A DNA stretch of 64,000 nucleotides, taken from contig NZ_JAMGBA010000002.1 of the NCBI RefSeq assembly GCF_023516455.1, forward strand, positions 124,001 through 188,000. Reading direction: 5' to 3'. How positions within the stretch are numbered: the stretch's first letter is position 1; every line of letters starts with the position of its first letter. The position numbers were made by a program, and so were the translations under genes. Under the pieces are notes generated by a model. The model had not been told where the DNA came from and made no database searches. It saw nothing but the letters and a program-made list of their open reading frames with translations. Source of the stretch: Sphingomonas caseinilytica. Lineage in GTDB: Bacteria > Pseudomonadota > Alphaproteobacteria > Sphingomonadales > Sphingomonadaceae. This document shows positions 25,801 to 35,315 of this stretch, piece by piece.

Positions 25801-27291
25801 ATGGAACAGCAAAGCATCCAGGTGCCCGGCTACGGGGCCATAATGATTTGCGGCAGCCCGTTTATCGATGGGCGTTTCCGCAGCGCGCAAAGCGATGAAA
25901 CCCTTGTCACAATCAATCCAGCGACCGGACAGCCGATCGCGTCGATAGCTGCGTGCGGCGCCGCCGATGTCGATGCAGCCGTTGCTTCCGCCCGGAAGGC
26001 CTTCGAAGACGGCCGCTGGAGCCGGCGTTCTCCCAAGGATCGCAAGCTGGTCCTGCAGCGCTTCGCCGACCTCCTCGATGAGCATCGGGAGGAGCTCGCA
26101 CTTCTGGAAACGCTGGAGGTCGGAAAGCCGATCAGTGACACGCGCTCCGTCGACATCCCGAAGGCCGCTTACATGATCCGCTGGTACGCCGAGGCGATCG
26201 ACAAGCAATATGGCGATGTCGCTCCCACGGGCCCAACTGCGCTCGCACTGACCACTCGCGAGCCGCTCGGCGTCGTTGCGGCGATCATACCCTGGAACTT
26301 TCCGTTGTACCTCGCCGCCTATAAGCTGGGCCCGGCCCTGGCCACTGGGAACTCGGTGATCCTGAAACCCGCCGAACAGTCGTCGCTGACCGCCCTTCGT
26401 GCGGCGGAGCTCGCGGTCGAAGCCGGCCTTCCTGAGGGAGTCTTCAACGTTGTGACCGGCAACGGCCTGACCGCCGGCCGTGCCCTCGGCCTCCACATGG
26501 ATGTGGATTGCATTGCCTTTACCGGCTCCGCGCGAACCGCGAAGGTATTTCTCCGCTACGCTGGCGAATCCAATATGAAAAAGGTGCAATTGGAGGCCGG
26601 CGGCAAGTCGCCCAACATCGTCATGCCGGATGCCACTGACCTCGACGAGATCGCGCGGCAGGCAGCCTGGGGCGTTTTCTACAACGCCGGGCAAGTATGC
26701 AGCGCGGGAAGCCGCCTCCTCGTCCATCGCAACGTCCATGACGAGCTCCTCGGCAAAATCGCCGATGTCACCGCCGAGATGAAGATCGGCGATCCCCTGG
26801 ACGAGGCCACGCAGATCGGCGCGCTGATCGACGAGGCCCAGCTACGCAGAGTGCTCGGCTATATCGAGCAAGGGAAACTAGAAGGAGCCGAGCTTGTAGC
26901 CGGCGGCAATCGTACCCTTCTGTCCAGCGGCGGCTACTTCGTCGAGCCAACCATCTTCGCCGGCGTATCCAATCAGATGGCAATCGCCCGCGACGAGATC
27001 TTCGGTCCTGTCTTGTCCGTGATCGGGTTCGACAGTGCCGACGAAGCAATCAGCATCGCCAACGATAGCGATTTCGCGCTCGGGGCAGCGGTGTGGACCT
27101 CGAGCATCGACACCGCGCATTCGGTATCCGCTCTGCTCCATGCCGGCCTGGTGTGGGTCAACAACTATGATGCGAGCGATCTCACCGTACCCTGGGGCGG
27201 CTTCAAGCAGACCGGGACAGGCAGGGACAAATCGCTGGAGGCCATGAATGAATATACCGGATCGAAAACGGTCTGGATCGCACGCCGATAG
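25801..27291 (+). CDS. NAD(P)-dependent aldehyde dehydrogenase, PuuC-like
   Basis: A 496-residue aldehyde dehydrogenase. The catalytic cysteine is Cys300 in NAGQVCSAGSR and the general base is Glu265 in VQLEAGGKSPN. PWNFPLYLAAYKLGPALATGN and the C-terminal PWGGFKQTGTGRDKS complete the family pattern. The closest familiar group is the PuuC/AldB type acting on aminoaldehydes such as gamma-glutamyl-aminobutyraldehyde. ATG 25801 follows 11 bases after the decarboxylase stop. It would oxidise the aldehyde made by the flavoenzyme of the same operon. It converges on the hlyD gene. Confidence 0.88.
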   Translation: MEQQSIQVPGYGAIMICGSPFIDGRFRSAQSDETLVTINPATGQPIASIAACGAADVDAAVASARKAFEDGRWSRRSPKDRKLVLQRFADLLDEHREELALLETLEVGKPISDTRSVDIPKAAYMIRWYAEAIDKQYGDVAPTGPTALALTTREPLGVVAAIIPWNFPLYLAAYKLGPALATGNSVILKPAEQSSLTALRAAELAVEAGLPEGVFNVVTGNGLTAGRALGLHMDVDCIAFTGSARTAKVFLRYAGESNMKKVQLEAGGKSPNIVMPDATDLDEIARQAAWGVFYNAGQVCSAGSRLLVHRNVHDELLGKIADVTAEMKIGDPLDEATQIGALIDEAQLRRVLGYIEQGKLEGAELVAGGNRTLLSSGGYFVEPTIFAGVSNQMAIARDEIFGPVLSVIGFDSADEAISIANDSDFALGAAVWTSSIDTAHSVSALLHAGLVWVNNYDASDLTVPWGGFKQTGTGRDKSLEAMNEYTGSKTVWIARR

Positions 27292-27324
27292 GTCGAATCA
27301 TTGAGCTGAACTAGCTCCCACCAA

Positions 27325-28710
27325 TCAATGCTCCCGGAAAGCCCTCCACATGGTCTCGGTCAAAGGCTCAAATGCATATTGGAGCGCTGTCCTCTTTTTG
27401 AGAGGAATTAGGACAGCGACCGGAGCGCCTGCGCGTAGCTCAAAGTCCTTGCCGCGGACCTCCTGCAGCTTTCGAATCTGTTCCGCCGATACTCGCACCT
27501 CGGCGGTGTAGAAGACGTCTCCACTTTCCTTGTCAGTCAGGCTGTCCGCCGAAAGTTTGGTCAATGTGCCCGTAATCACGGGTATGTTGCGATCGTGCAG
27601 GCCGAGGAAGCGGACCTGCGCGTCCTGACCGATCCTGAGGTCGTCGGCATCATCGATCGACACGCGAGCCCCTACCACAAGATCCGATTTATCCGGGACG
27701 ATGTCCATCAGCGTCTGGCCCGGAGCGATGACACCGCCGACGGTGAAGACGTTGAGGCCAATAACCGTTCCACTTACGGGCGCCCGGATCTTGAGGCGCT
27801 CCAGCTGGTCTCTTGCCGCGCGATACTTGGGCGTCAGCTCGCCAAGCTGGAATTCGACGTCGCGCAATTCAGCAGATGCGCGTTCGCGGTAGGATTTCTC
27901 CGCCTCGATCTGGCGAAGCCGGCCTCCACTCGCGGCCGAGCGCGCCTCGGCCACATTGGCCTGATATTGCCCCCGCTGGCCTTGGAGGTCGGCCCTAGCC
28001 CGCTCCAGTGCACGCATTCGCGATTGGGAGACGAATCCCTTGTCGGCGACTGGTCGCAAGGCGTCGATCTCAGCCTGGATCAGGCGCTCTTGCTCCGCCG
28101 AAGATGTCATTTTGGACTGATAGCCTGACGCGCTCTGGTTGGCTTGGGAAGACTGCTGCCCCAACACCTGCGACTGCGCCACAAGAGCCGACCGACGAGC
28201 CGCGTACTCGCTCGACTGGAGGCGAACTGCTTCCGGAATTGCCTCCCGCAACGACCCGTCCGCGCTTGCGAATTCCGAAGGCCATTGAATGGCTGCGGCA
28301 CCTGACAGTTCCGCGTTCAGCCGTGCCCGCTGGGCTTGCAGGTTCACTACCTGCGCCGCGAACGCCCGCTCCTGCGCACGGACTTCGGCGCCAGCCAGTT
28401 CGACCAGCGTATCACCCTTCCGGACTTGCTGACCTTCGACGACTTCGATCTTTGCGACCACGCCTCCGTCGCGATGCTGGACCGACTGACGCTGCCCGGA
28501 CACAACGAGTTGACCGTTGGCGTAGGCAGCGGAGTCCAGCCGGGCGAATGCGGCCCAGCCCAGGAACACCAGGAAGAATAGTGCCGCAACGATGATTCCG
28601 AACCGTATTTCCCGGCGCTCATCGTCGATCGGCAAACTGTCTAAGCCGTCACCATAATCATCCGGGATCAGCGCCAACTCCCGGGGGCTCACCGTGAGAT
28701 CCTTGCTCAT
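27325..28710 (-). CDS. Type I secretion periplasmic adaptor (HlyD/PrtE family)
   Basis: A 461-residue membrane-fusion protein. One transmembrane helix near residues 38-58 (GIIVAALFFLVFLGWAAFA) follows a short cytoplasmic tail; then come a barrel/lipoyl part (VVSGQRQSVQHRDGGVVAKIEVVEGQQVRKGD), a long coiled-coil hairpin (about 120-290, rich in Gln, Ala, Arg and Glu) and the second lipoyl half LKIRAPVSGTVIGLNVFTVGGVIAPGQTLMDIVP, the HlyD-family signature. It bridges the ABC pump to an outer-membrane TolC-type channel. The start ATG 28710 overlaps the ABC gene stop. No TolC gene is adjacent, so the outer-membrane part must come from elsewhere. Confidence 0.93.
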   Translation of the reverse strand: MSKDLTVSPRELALIPDDYGDGLDSLPIDDERREIRFGIIVAALFFLVFLGWAAFARLDSAAYANGQLVVSGQRQSVQHRDGGVVAKIEVVEGQQVRKGDTLVELAGAEVRAQERAFAAQVVNLQAQRARLNAELSGAAAIQWPSEFASADGSLREAIPEAVRLQSSEYAARRSALVAQSQVLGQQSSQANQSASGYQSKMTSSAEQERLIQAEIDALRPVADKGFVSQSRMRALERARADLQGQRGQYQANVAEARSAASGGRLRQIEAEKSYRERASAELRDVEFQLGELTPKYRAARDQLERLKIRAPVSGTVIGLNVFTVGGVIAPGQTLMDIVPDKSDLVVGARVSIDDADDLRIGQDAQVRFLGLHDRNIPVITGTLTKLSADSLTDKESGDVFYTAEVRVSAEQIRKLQEVRGKDFELRAGAPVAVLIPLKKRTALQYAFEPLTETMWRAFREH

Positions 28711-30464
28711 GACGCCTTCTTCTGCCCGCCCGCTTGTCCAGGAGCTTCGATCGGCGTCGCCGATGTGCCGCCCAGCCGAGCCATGATCTCGTCGCGTGTG
28801 CCGAAAGCTTCGACCTGGCCGTCACGCATGACAAGGATTTTGTCGACAGCCGCAAGCACTCCCATCCGGTGCGCAACCACGACCACGCCCGCGTTTCGAG
28901 ACCTCAACGCGACCAAGGTTTCGATCAATTGACTTTCGCCGGCGGCATCGAGGTGGGCATTGGGTTCGTCAAGCAGCACGATAGGCGGATCGCCATATAG
29001 CGCACGGGCAAGCGCAATTCGCTGCGCCTGCCCCGCCGACAGCCCGCGCCCGCCCCAGCCTAGCGGGGAGTCGTATCCGTTCGGGAGGCCCAAAATTAGT
29101 TCGTGCGCCTGGCAGTATTTGGCAGCCGCGATCACCCTCGCGTCAATCTCGCTCATGTCGCCGTCGGATCCCTGCTGAAATCGAGCGATGTTTTCCTTCA
29201 CCGTGCCGGCAAATAGCGAGACGTCCTGCGGCAGGTATCCGATGAATGGCGCGAGCCGTTCCGGATCCCAATCAAGCATGTTGGCATGGTCGATCCGGAT
29301 GATGCCCCGATCGGGGCGGCCGGCGCCTGCCAGCAAGCGCAGCAGCGTGGACTTGCCCGCTCCGCTTGGGCCTACCACCGCGATCACTTCCCCTGGCTTC
29401 AATTCCAGGCTGACGTTGGCAAGAATGGCGCCGTCGCCTGCCGGCTTTGCAACCCACAGCTGCTTTGCATCCAGGCGCCCCTCCGGCGGGGGCAACTGCG
29501 TCAGTGCCGTTTCCGCTTCCCTCGCGCCGAGCAGGCTGTTCAACTTCTCATAGGCGGTCCTGGCGTTAACGACGGATCGCCAGGAAGATAGCAGCTGCTC
29601 GACCGGTTGCAGTGCGCGGCCAGCGAGAAAAGATGACGCAAAGACGGCGCCAGCCGAAATGCTGTTGTTGATGGCCAGCCAGGCACCAAGACCAAGCGCC
29701 ATTGATTGTAATGCCAGACGAAGAAATTTGCTGATGGTGACGTAGCGGCTGGAGGCCAAGCTCGCGAAGGTTTGCTGGGTGGTCATCAGATTGCGTTCGG
29801 CGAGATGGCGGCGGACCATTGCCCTACGCATCCCGAGCGCGCGGACGTTCTCCGCACCGGCGAGAACCTGCTCCTGGCTGGCATAAGCTCGGGCAGCGGC
29901 CTCATTCGCACGTTGCAGCGGCTCGCCGATCACCTGCTGGTTGCGATAGGCAATTACCGCCAGAAGCACTGCCCCGACGAGAACCAGCAAGCCGATGAAA
30001 GGATGAATGACGAGGCAGACCAGGATGTAGATCGGCGTCCAGGGCGCATCGCACAAGGCAATGATCGCTGGGCCGGTCAGTGCCTGCCTAAGCGTATCGA
30101 ACTCGCGCATGGACTGTCGCGCCACGGCGTCGAATGTCTTGTCCCGCCGGGCAAGGCTGGTGTCGAGCATCACGCCGGCGAGCTGGCGATCAAGCCGGAT
30201 CGAGGCCCGAACCAGCAACCTCGAGCGTACGAAATCGAGCAATGCCAGCGTGATCAAGCCAAACAGCAGCACCAGTGTCAGAAAGAACAGCGTCAGCCCG
30301 CCGCGGGTCGGTATCACCCGGTCGTAGACCTGCAGCATGTAGAGCATCGGAACCAGGAAAAGCAGGTTCAGCAGCGCGCTGAATGCAGCTACGCCTATAA
30401 AGTGACGGCGGCAAGCGCGAAGGGCGCTCGCTATCAACTCCGTTGGTGCCGCAAAATTCAGCAT
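28707..30464 (-). CDS. Type I secretion ABC transporter/permease (PrtD family)
   Basis: A 585-residue inner-membrane exporter half-transporter. The first 300 residues hold about six membrane segments and begin without a C39 peptidase-like domain, which is typical of PrtD/AprD pumps for RTX proteases. The ATPase part has Walker A GPSGAGKST near residue 365, LPQDVSLFAGTVKENI, signature LSAGQAQRIALARAL, Walker B PPIVLLDEPNAHLD and switch His in VVVAHRMG. It should export the RTX protease (36428) and the DUF5801 protein (31588), which both lack Sec signals. It is first in a two-gene operon with the adaptor and lies next to a LuxR-type regulator. Confidence 0.94.
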   Translation of the reverse strand: MLNFAAPTELIASALRACRRHFIGVAAFSALLNLLFLVPMLYMLQVYDRVIPTRGGLTLFFLTLVLLFGLITLALLDFVRSRLLVRASIRLDRQLAGVMLDTSLARRDKTFDAVARQSMREFDTLRQALTGPAIIALCDAPWTPIYILVCLVIHPFIGLLVLVGAVLLAVIAYRNQQVIGEPLQRANEAAARAYASQEQVLAGAENVRALGMRRAMVRRHLAERNLMTTQQTFASLASSRYVTISKFLRLALQSMALGLGAWLAINNSISAGAVFASSFLAGRALQPVEQLLSSWRSVVNARTAYEKLNSLLGAREAETALTQLPPPEGRLDAKQLWVAKPAGDGAILANVSLELKPGEVIAVVGPSGAGKSTLLRLLAGAGRPDRGIIRIDHANMLDWDPERLAPFIGYLPQDVSLFAGTVKENIARFQQGSDGDMSEIDARVIAAAKYCQAHELILGLPNGYDSPLGWGGRGLSAGQAQRIALARALYGDPPIVLLDEPNAHLDAAGESQLIETLVALRSRNAGVVVVAHRMGVLAAVDKILVMRDGQVEAFGTRDEIMARLGGTSATPIEAPGQAGGQKKAS

Positions 30465-30533
30465 CGAATTTGCGTACCTCCCCCCCTCAAACGCAACGCC
30501 ACAGAGGCGAACTTCTGACCTGCTAACTCTTGC

Positions 30534-31196
30534 TCAAATTCCAACGTCCACAAGTTCTAATCGTCCCAGTAATGCGGTCGTGGCGCTCACCCGATTATGG
30601 ACGCCGAGGGTCCGGAATGCGGCATTCACATGCACCTTCACGGTACCTTCCGATATCCCGAGTGCATTGGCAATCTGCTTGTTTGACTTGCCTGCGGCAA
30701 CCAGTTCCAGCACTTGCTTTTGACGAGCCGTCAACCTTGCGTCCGCAGCCGAGCCGTGAGGGGGCGCGATGTCCGGAGAATTATGATCGCCTGGTAACGG
30801 CGTTACGAAGACATGGCCTTGAGAGATCGACTTGAGCGCATGTTCGAGCTCCGCGGCCGAACTGCTCTTGGGGATGAATCCATGACTTCCGGCGGAAAGT
30901 ACCTCCAAAATCGTATCTCGGTCGCATCCTTCGGCGATCACCAATATCTTCGCTGAAGGCCAGGCGTCACAGAGGCGGCGAAGCCCGCTTACGCGCTTCA
31001 TCCCGGGCAAATCATAGTTGACCACTGCCAGGCCGACACGTGATCGATACTGGCCGAAAATTCCGCTGGCCTCCCTGAAGTTCCTGCAGACCAGCACTTT
31101 GGAAAAGCTTAGGCAGGTTTCCATGATGTGAAGGAGCCCGGCGCCGCAGAGGGCGTTTTCGTCGGCCACGATTGCTACGTGATGATCACGAGCCAA
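30534..31196 (-). CDS. Response regulator with LuxR-type HTH (NarL/FixJ family)
   Basis: About 220 residues. The N-terminal receiver domain (VAIVADENALCGAGLLHIMET, VVNYDLPGM with the likely phospho-acceptor Asp, ILVIAEGC, GFIPKSSS with the conserved Lys) is followed by a linker and a LuxR HTH: LTARQKQVLELVAAGKSNKQIANALGISEGTVKVHV. The start chosen is TTG 31196 behind GGGGGA; TTG 31247 is open but has no ribosome site. No kinase gene is nearby. Placed between the secretion pump and its putative cargo, with an AT-rich control region in front, it probably regulates the secretion island. Confidence 0.85.
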   Translation of the reverse strand: MARDHHVAIVADENALCGAGLLHIMETCLSFSKVLVCRNFREASGIFGQYRSRVGLAVVNYDLPGMKRVSGLRRLCDAWPSAKILVIAEGCDRDTILEVLSAGSHGFIPKSSSAAELEHALKSISQGHVFVTPLPGDHNSPDIAPPHGSAADARLTARQKQVLELVAAGKSNKQIANALGISEGTVKVHVNAAFRTLGVHNRVSATTALLGRLELVDVGI

Positions 31197-31587
31197 AGCA
31201 TGTCCCCCGCATTTACCCGCCGTCCTCGCAACTTGATGAACGAGCAAGCCGACATTCCGGTCTAAGTGGTTGTAGGATCGAATTAATCCCCAAACAATAT
31301 ATCGAAAGTTAATGGCCGATCGGAATGGCGCGATGCGGACTGCCCTCCGGACCTATACAGTTTGTAATAGTCCAGACTGAATAGAGACTATGTATATCTC
31401 TATAACTAAAAATATATCTGCAAACAGTCATAGTAGAATAGTTACGAATCCATAGTCCGTAAGGCAAGTCGACAACAATATATTGATCGATGTAAATAAA
31501 ACACATCATTCCAACCCCTAAATCAGTGGGTTGGTCTCCAATCTTGGCTTGCCGGTTGTTTCCCGGCAGCGAGCAGGGGGTATGATC
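31197..31587. promoter_or_regulatory. AT-rich divergent control region between LuxR regulator and secreted-protein gene
   Basis: This 391-base stretch is markedly AT-rich against a GC-rich genome, especially 31260-31510. No open frame in it looks like a real gene. It contains several copies of an ATAGTC motif: AATAGTCC at 31366, GACTATG (inverse) at 31386, CATAGTCC at 31451, and a related CATAGTAG near 31430. Close to the downstream gene is an inverted repeat (31511-31534). It is probably the promoter region for the DUF5801 gene and a binding area for the regulator; individual -35/-10 boxes could not be fixed. Confidence 0.5.
31511..31534 (+). other. Perfect inverted repeat in the 5' leader of the DUF5801 gene
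   Basis: CCAACCC and GGGTTGG (7 bp each) are separated by 10 bases and lie 53 bases before the start codon. It could form a leader RNA hairpin or be a protein-binding palindrome. There is no T-run after it, so it is not a usual terminator. Confidence 0.45.
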
Positions 31588-34500
31588 ATGGCTATCACGA
31601 TCAACATCAACGGAACGGTAACGTATGACGAGTCCGTCGGCGCACAGGTTGGCGGAGTCGCAGTAGGCCAGGAAGACAACAACGATAATGACGTTGCGAT
31701 CGGCACCCTGCCATCAGCATTCTCCACGCGGCTATTCAACGCGCTTCAACTCAACTTGAGCAACACGCTGGCAACCAGCATCTCGGTAGCCAAGAGCGCG
31801 GATGATTACATCACCCTCACCGGGTCTGGGTCAGTCGTCAGCCTCAACTTCACGACATCGGCCGGCGCGGCACTTCCCGTTTATGCCGGAGTGGCGACGG
31901 GCGGCGCGGCCAGCAATTTGGTGGCACTCGATGGCGGAGCCATCAGCCTGTTCGCTGACGCCAGCCTCGGCGGTCGACTCGTGCTCGGCGTGGACGCGGA
32001 CAATGACATCGTGTTCGCCCTATTCCTGGACCCGAATGCGACCCTGACCAGCGCCAAGGTCTGGATGGTCCAGTTCGAGGCATTGGATAACCCGGACGAT
32101 GCCGACTTCGACGACATGATTGCCATGACGGGGCTTGGCGTCGGCGCCGGCGTGTCGACAGCCTTCGACTTCAATGCCTTGCCCTCGGGACAGAATTTGT
32201 TCGGGACGGTGGGCAATTCAGCCACGGCACTGATCGTCTATGGCATCGACACCCATCTCAACGCTGACGGGTCTTTCACCAACACCAGCGACACGGTCAA
32301 CACGTCGAAGGGCGGTGGACCAACCACGATCGGCATTGACAACCAGATGTTCGATCCGGGGGATGGCGCCTTCTTCACCTTCGTGAAGAATCCCGTCACC
32401 AATTTCCTGGCGGGTGCTCCAGGAGGGCTCGACCAGAACGAAGCCGATCTTGCCGGAAATATGCAATATACCGGCGGAACGCTCGAATCCGACGGCGGCT
32501 TTGTCCAGATTTCGCAGATCCAGGGCAACAGCCTGGCAACGATGACGATCGCCGCCTACAACATCGACGGTTCGCCGCAAGGGGCGGCATTGATCGCAGA
32601 AAGCGGCCAGGCGGAGGATCTCATCGCTCTGGATCGGATCGTGGTCAAAAATGCGGCCGGCCAAGTGCTTGAAGACAGCGATATTGCCGGACCGCAAAAT
32701 CCCAACATCAACATCACCATCGACGCGAACGGCATCGCGACGATCACTGGTCTTGGCGCCGGGTATAAGGTTGAATTCTATACTGCCAGCCAGGCCGTGA
32801 AATTCGACCAGGTGAAGATTACCGGAGTTGCTGGCAAATTCGACATCGGCGGCTTTGGCGTCAACGAGGCGACAGGAGTAACTAAGCCGCTGACGGGCGT
32901 ACAGTTCGAGGACGACGGGCCCAGTGTCGACCTGGTCCTGAGCGGCACTGCCGAACTGCGCGTCGATGAGTCCAAGCTCAATGCTGTCGACACGATCGAC
33001 ATCGGCGGCGTGGGCGGCCTGCTGTCGACCAACTTGGCGACGTTCGGAACCGACGGCGACGGCGGTGGAGGCGCGCCCGAGTATAAGCTGACGCTTGGCG
33101 CGGACGTGACGAGCGGCCTGCTCGATACGGCTACCGGCCTTGAGGTGATCTTGTCCATCAACGCGGGCGGAACGCTGATTTCGGGCAAGGTCGATGACGG
33201 CGGCCTCGTGGACGTATTCACGATCGCCATCGATCCCTCCACCGGCACGATCACGCTGACGCAGATGCGAGCGTTGGTGAATGGCGATCCGACAGATGGC
33301 GACGAAGCGGATACTCCGCTTGGGCTGGCGGTCGGGACGGTTGGTGTCCAGCGGACCGTTACCGACGGTGACGATGACACCGCCAGCGACACGGTCGACA
33401 TCAGCCCGATCTTCAAGTTCGAAGATGCGGAACCTTCGCTACAGCCGGCCGGTGAGGCCGTTCCGGACCTGATCACCGACGACACCGATATTGGCGTTCC
33501 TTCGTCGGACACTGTCTCGACGGACGACATCTTCCCGCTTCCGCCAATTTTCGGGAGTGATGGTCCCAATGCGGACGACCCAATCGTCTACAGCCTGCGC
33601 GTACAGGGGACGGACCCCAACAGCGGACTTGTTGACACGGCGACCGGAAGGGCGATCCTTCTGAAAAAGATCGGAGCCGACGTGGTCGGGATTGTCGACA
33701 CAAACGGCAATGGCGCGATCGACCTCACGGAAACGACGGTGGCAATTCGCTACAGCCTTTCCGACGCGCCCGACCCCGCGGATCCCCAAACCGAGATCGT
33801 GACGTTCACCCAGTACCGGTCGGTCGTGCACGGCAATATCAACGATCCAAATGAATCGACAACGCCGGAGACCATCACAGCAGGCCTTGTCTTCATCGAT
33901 CAGACGGCAATTGACGGAGACGACGACGTGTCGGCCAAGGTCAGCTTCGACCTGGCATCCATCACCCAGCTGCTGGACGACGGCCCGACGATTGGGCCGA
34001 TACCGGACGGCGTAGTAGATCTCACGATCAACGACTTTGTCACCAACTCGCTCCTCGGCGATGTGAACAACGACCCGAAGACGTCGCCCTATACGATCAC
34101 CGACTATACGGCGTCGCTAACGGTCGGAGGCGTACCGGTGCACGGGGTGCTCGCGGCCAACGCCCAATCGGTGAAATATTGGGCAGATACGAACGGAGAC
34201 ACGATCTTCGGCAATCCGGGCGACACGGCCTATTATGAGCTAACGCTCAATCAAACGGCCAATAGCGGCGCGGGCAGCTACACCTTCACGGTGCTGATCG
34301 ATCCGCCACCGGCCCTGACGGAGTTCGACTTCTCCGACCTCCCATCGGGCCAGAACCTGTTCGGCGCCATCGCGCGGGACAAGACCGACCTCGATGGGCT
34401 GGTGCTGTTCGTTCTGGGCAAGAATGCCGACATCAACGATCCAGGCGACGGTCAGATGACCAACACCAGTTCGACGGTCAACACGTCCAAGGGTGGCGGT

Positions 34501-35247
34501 CCGGTTACGATCGGCAACACCAACCAGATGATCGATCCGGGCGAAGGCACCTATTTCGCCTATCTGTCCGATGCCGTCACGCCAATGATCGCGGGCGTTA
34601 CGGGCGGATTGACCCAGAACTCGGCCGACGACGCCGACACCATTGGCTTCGGTGGTACTATCGGTGCCCACACAGCACAGGTGGAGATTGTCCAGGTTCA
34701 GGGTGGTGGCACCGTGACGATGGACATCAAGGCCTACGATCTCGACCTAACCGCCAACTATGGTGCGGACGGCGTTGTTTCGGATGCGGAGGCGAGGGAC
34801 TTCGTTGAATCGCCGCTGCTTCCCGCGGATGACCCGGTCAATATCATCGCGGTTCGCGTTTATAATGCGAGCGGCGTGCTGATCGAGGAATGGGTGGATC
34901 CGGAACATGACGGCACCTATGCGAACCCCACCAATTCCGCTTCAGTCAATGTGCAGTTCCTCGCAACCGGCGTAGCTGACGTCTTCTATGCCCGTGTCTC
35001 GGGCGTCAATGACGACTATATGATCGAGTTCGAGACCGAGACCCAACACGACATGGCGCTTGTCGAAGGCGTCGCCGGCAAGTTCGACATCGGCGGCTTC
35101 AACATCATCGAGCGCCAGGACATTCCGGACAATGAGCTCGCTTTCGAAGTCACGGTAACCGACGGTGACGGGGATACGGCCAGCGACGACTTCACCATCG
35201 GCATCGATGGGACCGGTCAGTACGACAACGGTATCATTGTGATTTAG
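31588..35247 (+). CDS. Large DUF5801-type T1SS-secreted protein (putative surface/adhesin-like)
   Basis: A 1219-residue acidic, Asp/Gly/Thr-rich protein with no Sec signal and very few lysines. Residues about 193-430 and 913-1180 are two copies of one module starting FDF..LPSGQNLFG and ending GVAGKFDIGGF. Between them are two DUF5801-like repeats, the first from FEDDGPSVDLV through SGLLDTATG to VQRTVTDGDDDTASDTV. The C-terminus is TVTDGDGDTASDDF and ends DNGIIVI, an acidic residue followed by aliphatics, as in type I secretion signals. No RTX nonapeptide array is present. The start ATG 31588 has AGGGGG seven bases before it; ATG 31582 is too close. The neighbouring ABC/HlyD pair is the likely exporter. 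Function beyond secretion and surface location is unknown. Confidence 0.75.
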   Translation: MAITININGTVTYDESVGAQVGGVAVGQEDNNDNDVAIGTLPSAFSTRLFNALQLNLSNTLATSISVAKSADDYITLTGSGSVVSLNFTTSAGAALPVYAGVATGGAASNLVALDGGAISLFADASLGGRLVLGVDADNDIVFALFLDPNATLTSAKVWMVQFEALDNPDDADFDDMIAMTGLGVGAGVSTAFDFNALPSGQNLFGTVGNSATALIVYGIDTHLNADGSFTNTSDTVNTSKGGGPTTIGIDNQMFDPGDGAFFTFVKNPVTNFLAGAPGGLDQNEADLAGNMQYTGGTLESDGGFVQISQIQGNSLATMTIAAYNIDGSPQGAALIAESGQAEDLIALDRIVVKNAAGQVLEDSDIAGPQNPNINITIDANGIATITGLGAGYKVEFYTASQAVKFDQVKITGVAGKFDIGGFGVNEATGVTKPLTGVQFEDDGPSVDLVLSGTAELRVDESKLNAVDTIDIGGVGGLLSTNLATFGTDGDGGGGAPEYKLTLGADVTSGLLDTATGLEVILSINAGGTLISGKVDDGGLVDVFTIAIDPSTGTITLTQMRALVNGDPTDGDEADTPLGLAVGTVGVQRTVTDGDDDTASDTVDISPIFKFEDAEPSLQPAGEAVPDLITDDTDIGVPSSDTVSTDDIFPLPPIFGSDGPNADDPIVYSLRVQGTDPNSGLVDTATGRAILLKKIGADVVGIVDTNGNGAIDLTETTVAIRYSLSDAPDPADPQTEIVTFTQYRSVVHGNINDPNESTTPETITAGLVFIDQTAIDGDDDVSAKVSFDLASITQLLDDGPTIGPIPDGVVDLTINDFVTNSLLGDVNNDPKTSPYTITDYTASLTVGGVPVHGVLAANAQSVKYWADTNGDTIFGNPGDTAYYELTLNQTANSGAGSYTFTVLIDPPPALTEFDFSDLPSGQNLFGAIARDKTDLDGLVLFVLGKNADINDPGDGQMTNTSSTVNTSKGGGPVTIGNTNQMIDPGEGTYFAYLSDAVTPMIAGVTGGLTQNSADDADTIGFGGTIGAHTAQVEIVQVQGGGTVTMDIKAYDLDLTANYGADGVVSDAEARDFVESPLLPADDPVNIIAVRVYNASGVLIEEWVDPEHDGTYANPTNSASVNVQFLATGVADVFYARVSGVNDDYMIEFETETQHDMALVEGVAGKFDIGGFNIIERQDIPDNELAFEVTVTDGDGDTASDDFTIGIDGTGQYDNGIIVI

Positions 35248-35315
35248 AGATACAGGGTTGGAGCGCCGCTGTCGGTTCGAAGAACCCCAGCGGCTTCCTT
35301 CCACTGTAATACCTA

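Noticed and set aside
31309-31509. 66-residue minus-strand frame in the AT-rich region
   Set aside because: Composition reflects AT-rich non-coding DNA and there is no ribosome site or family resemblance.
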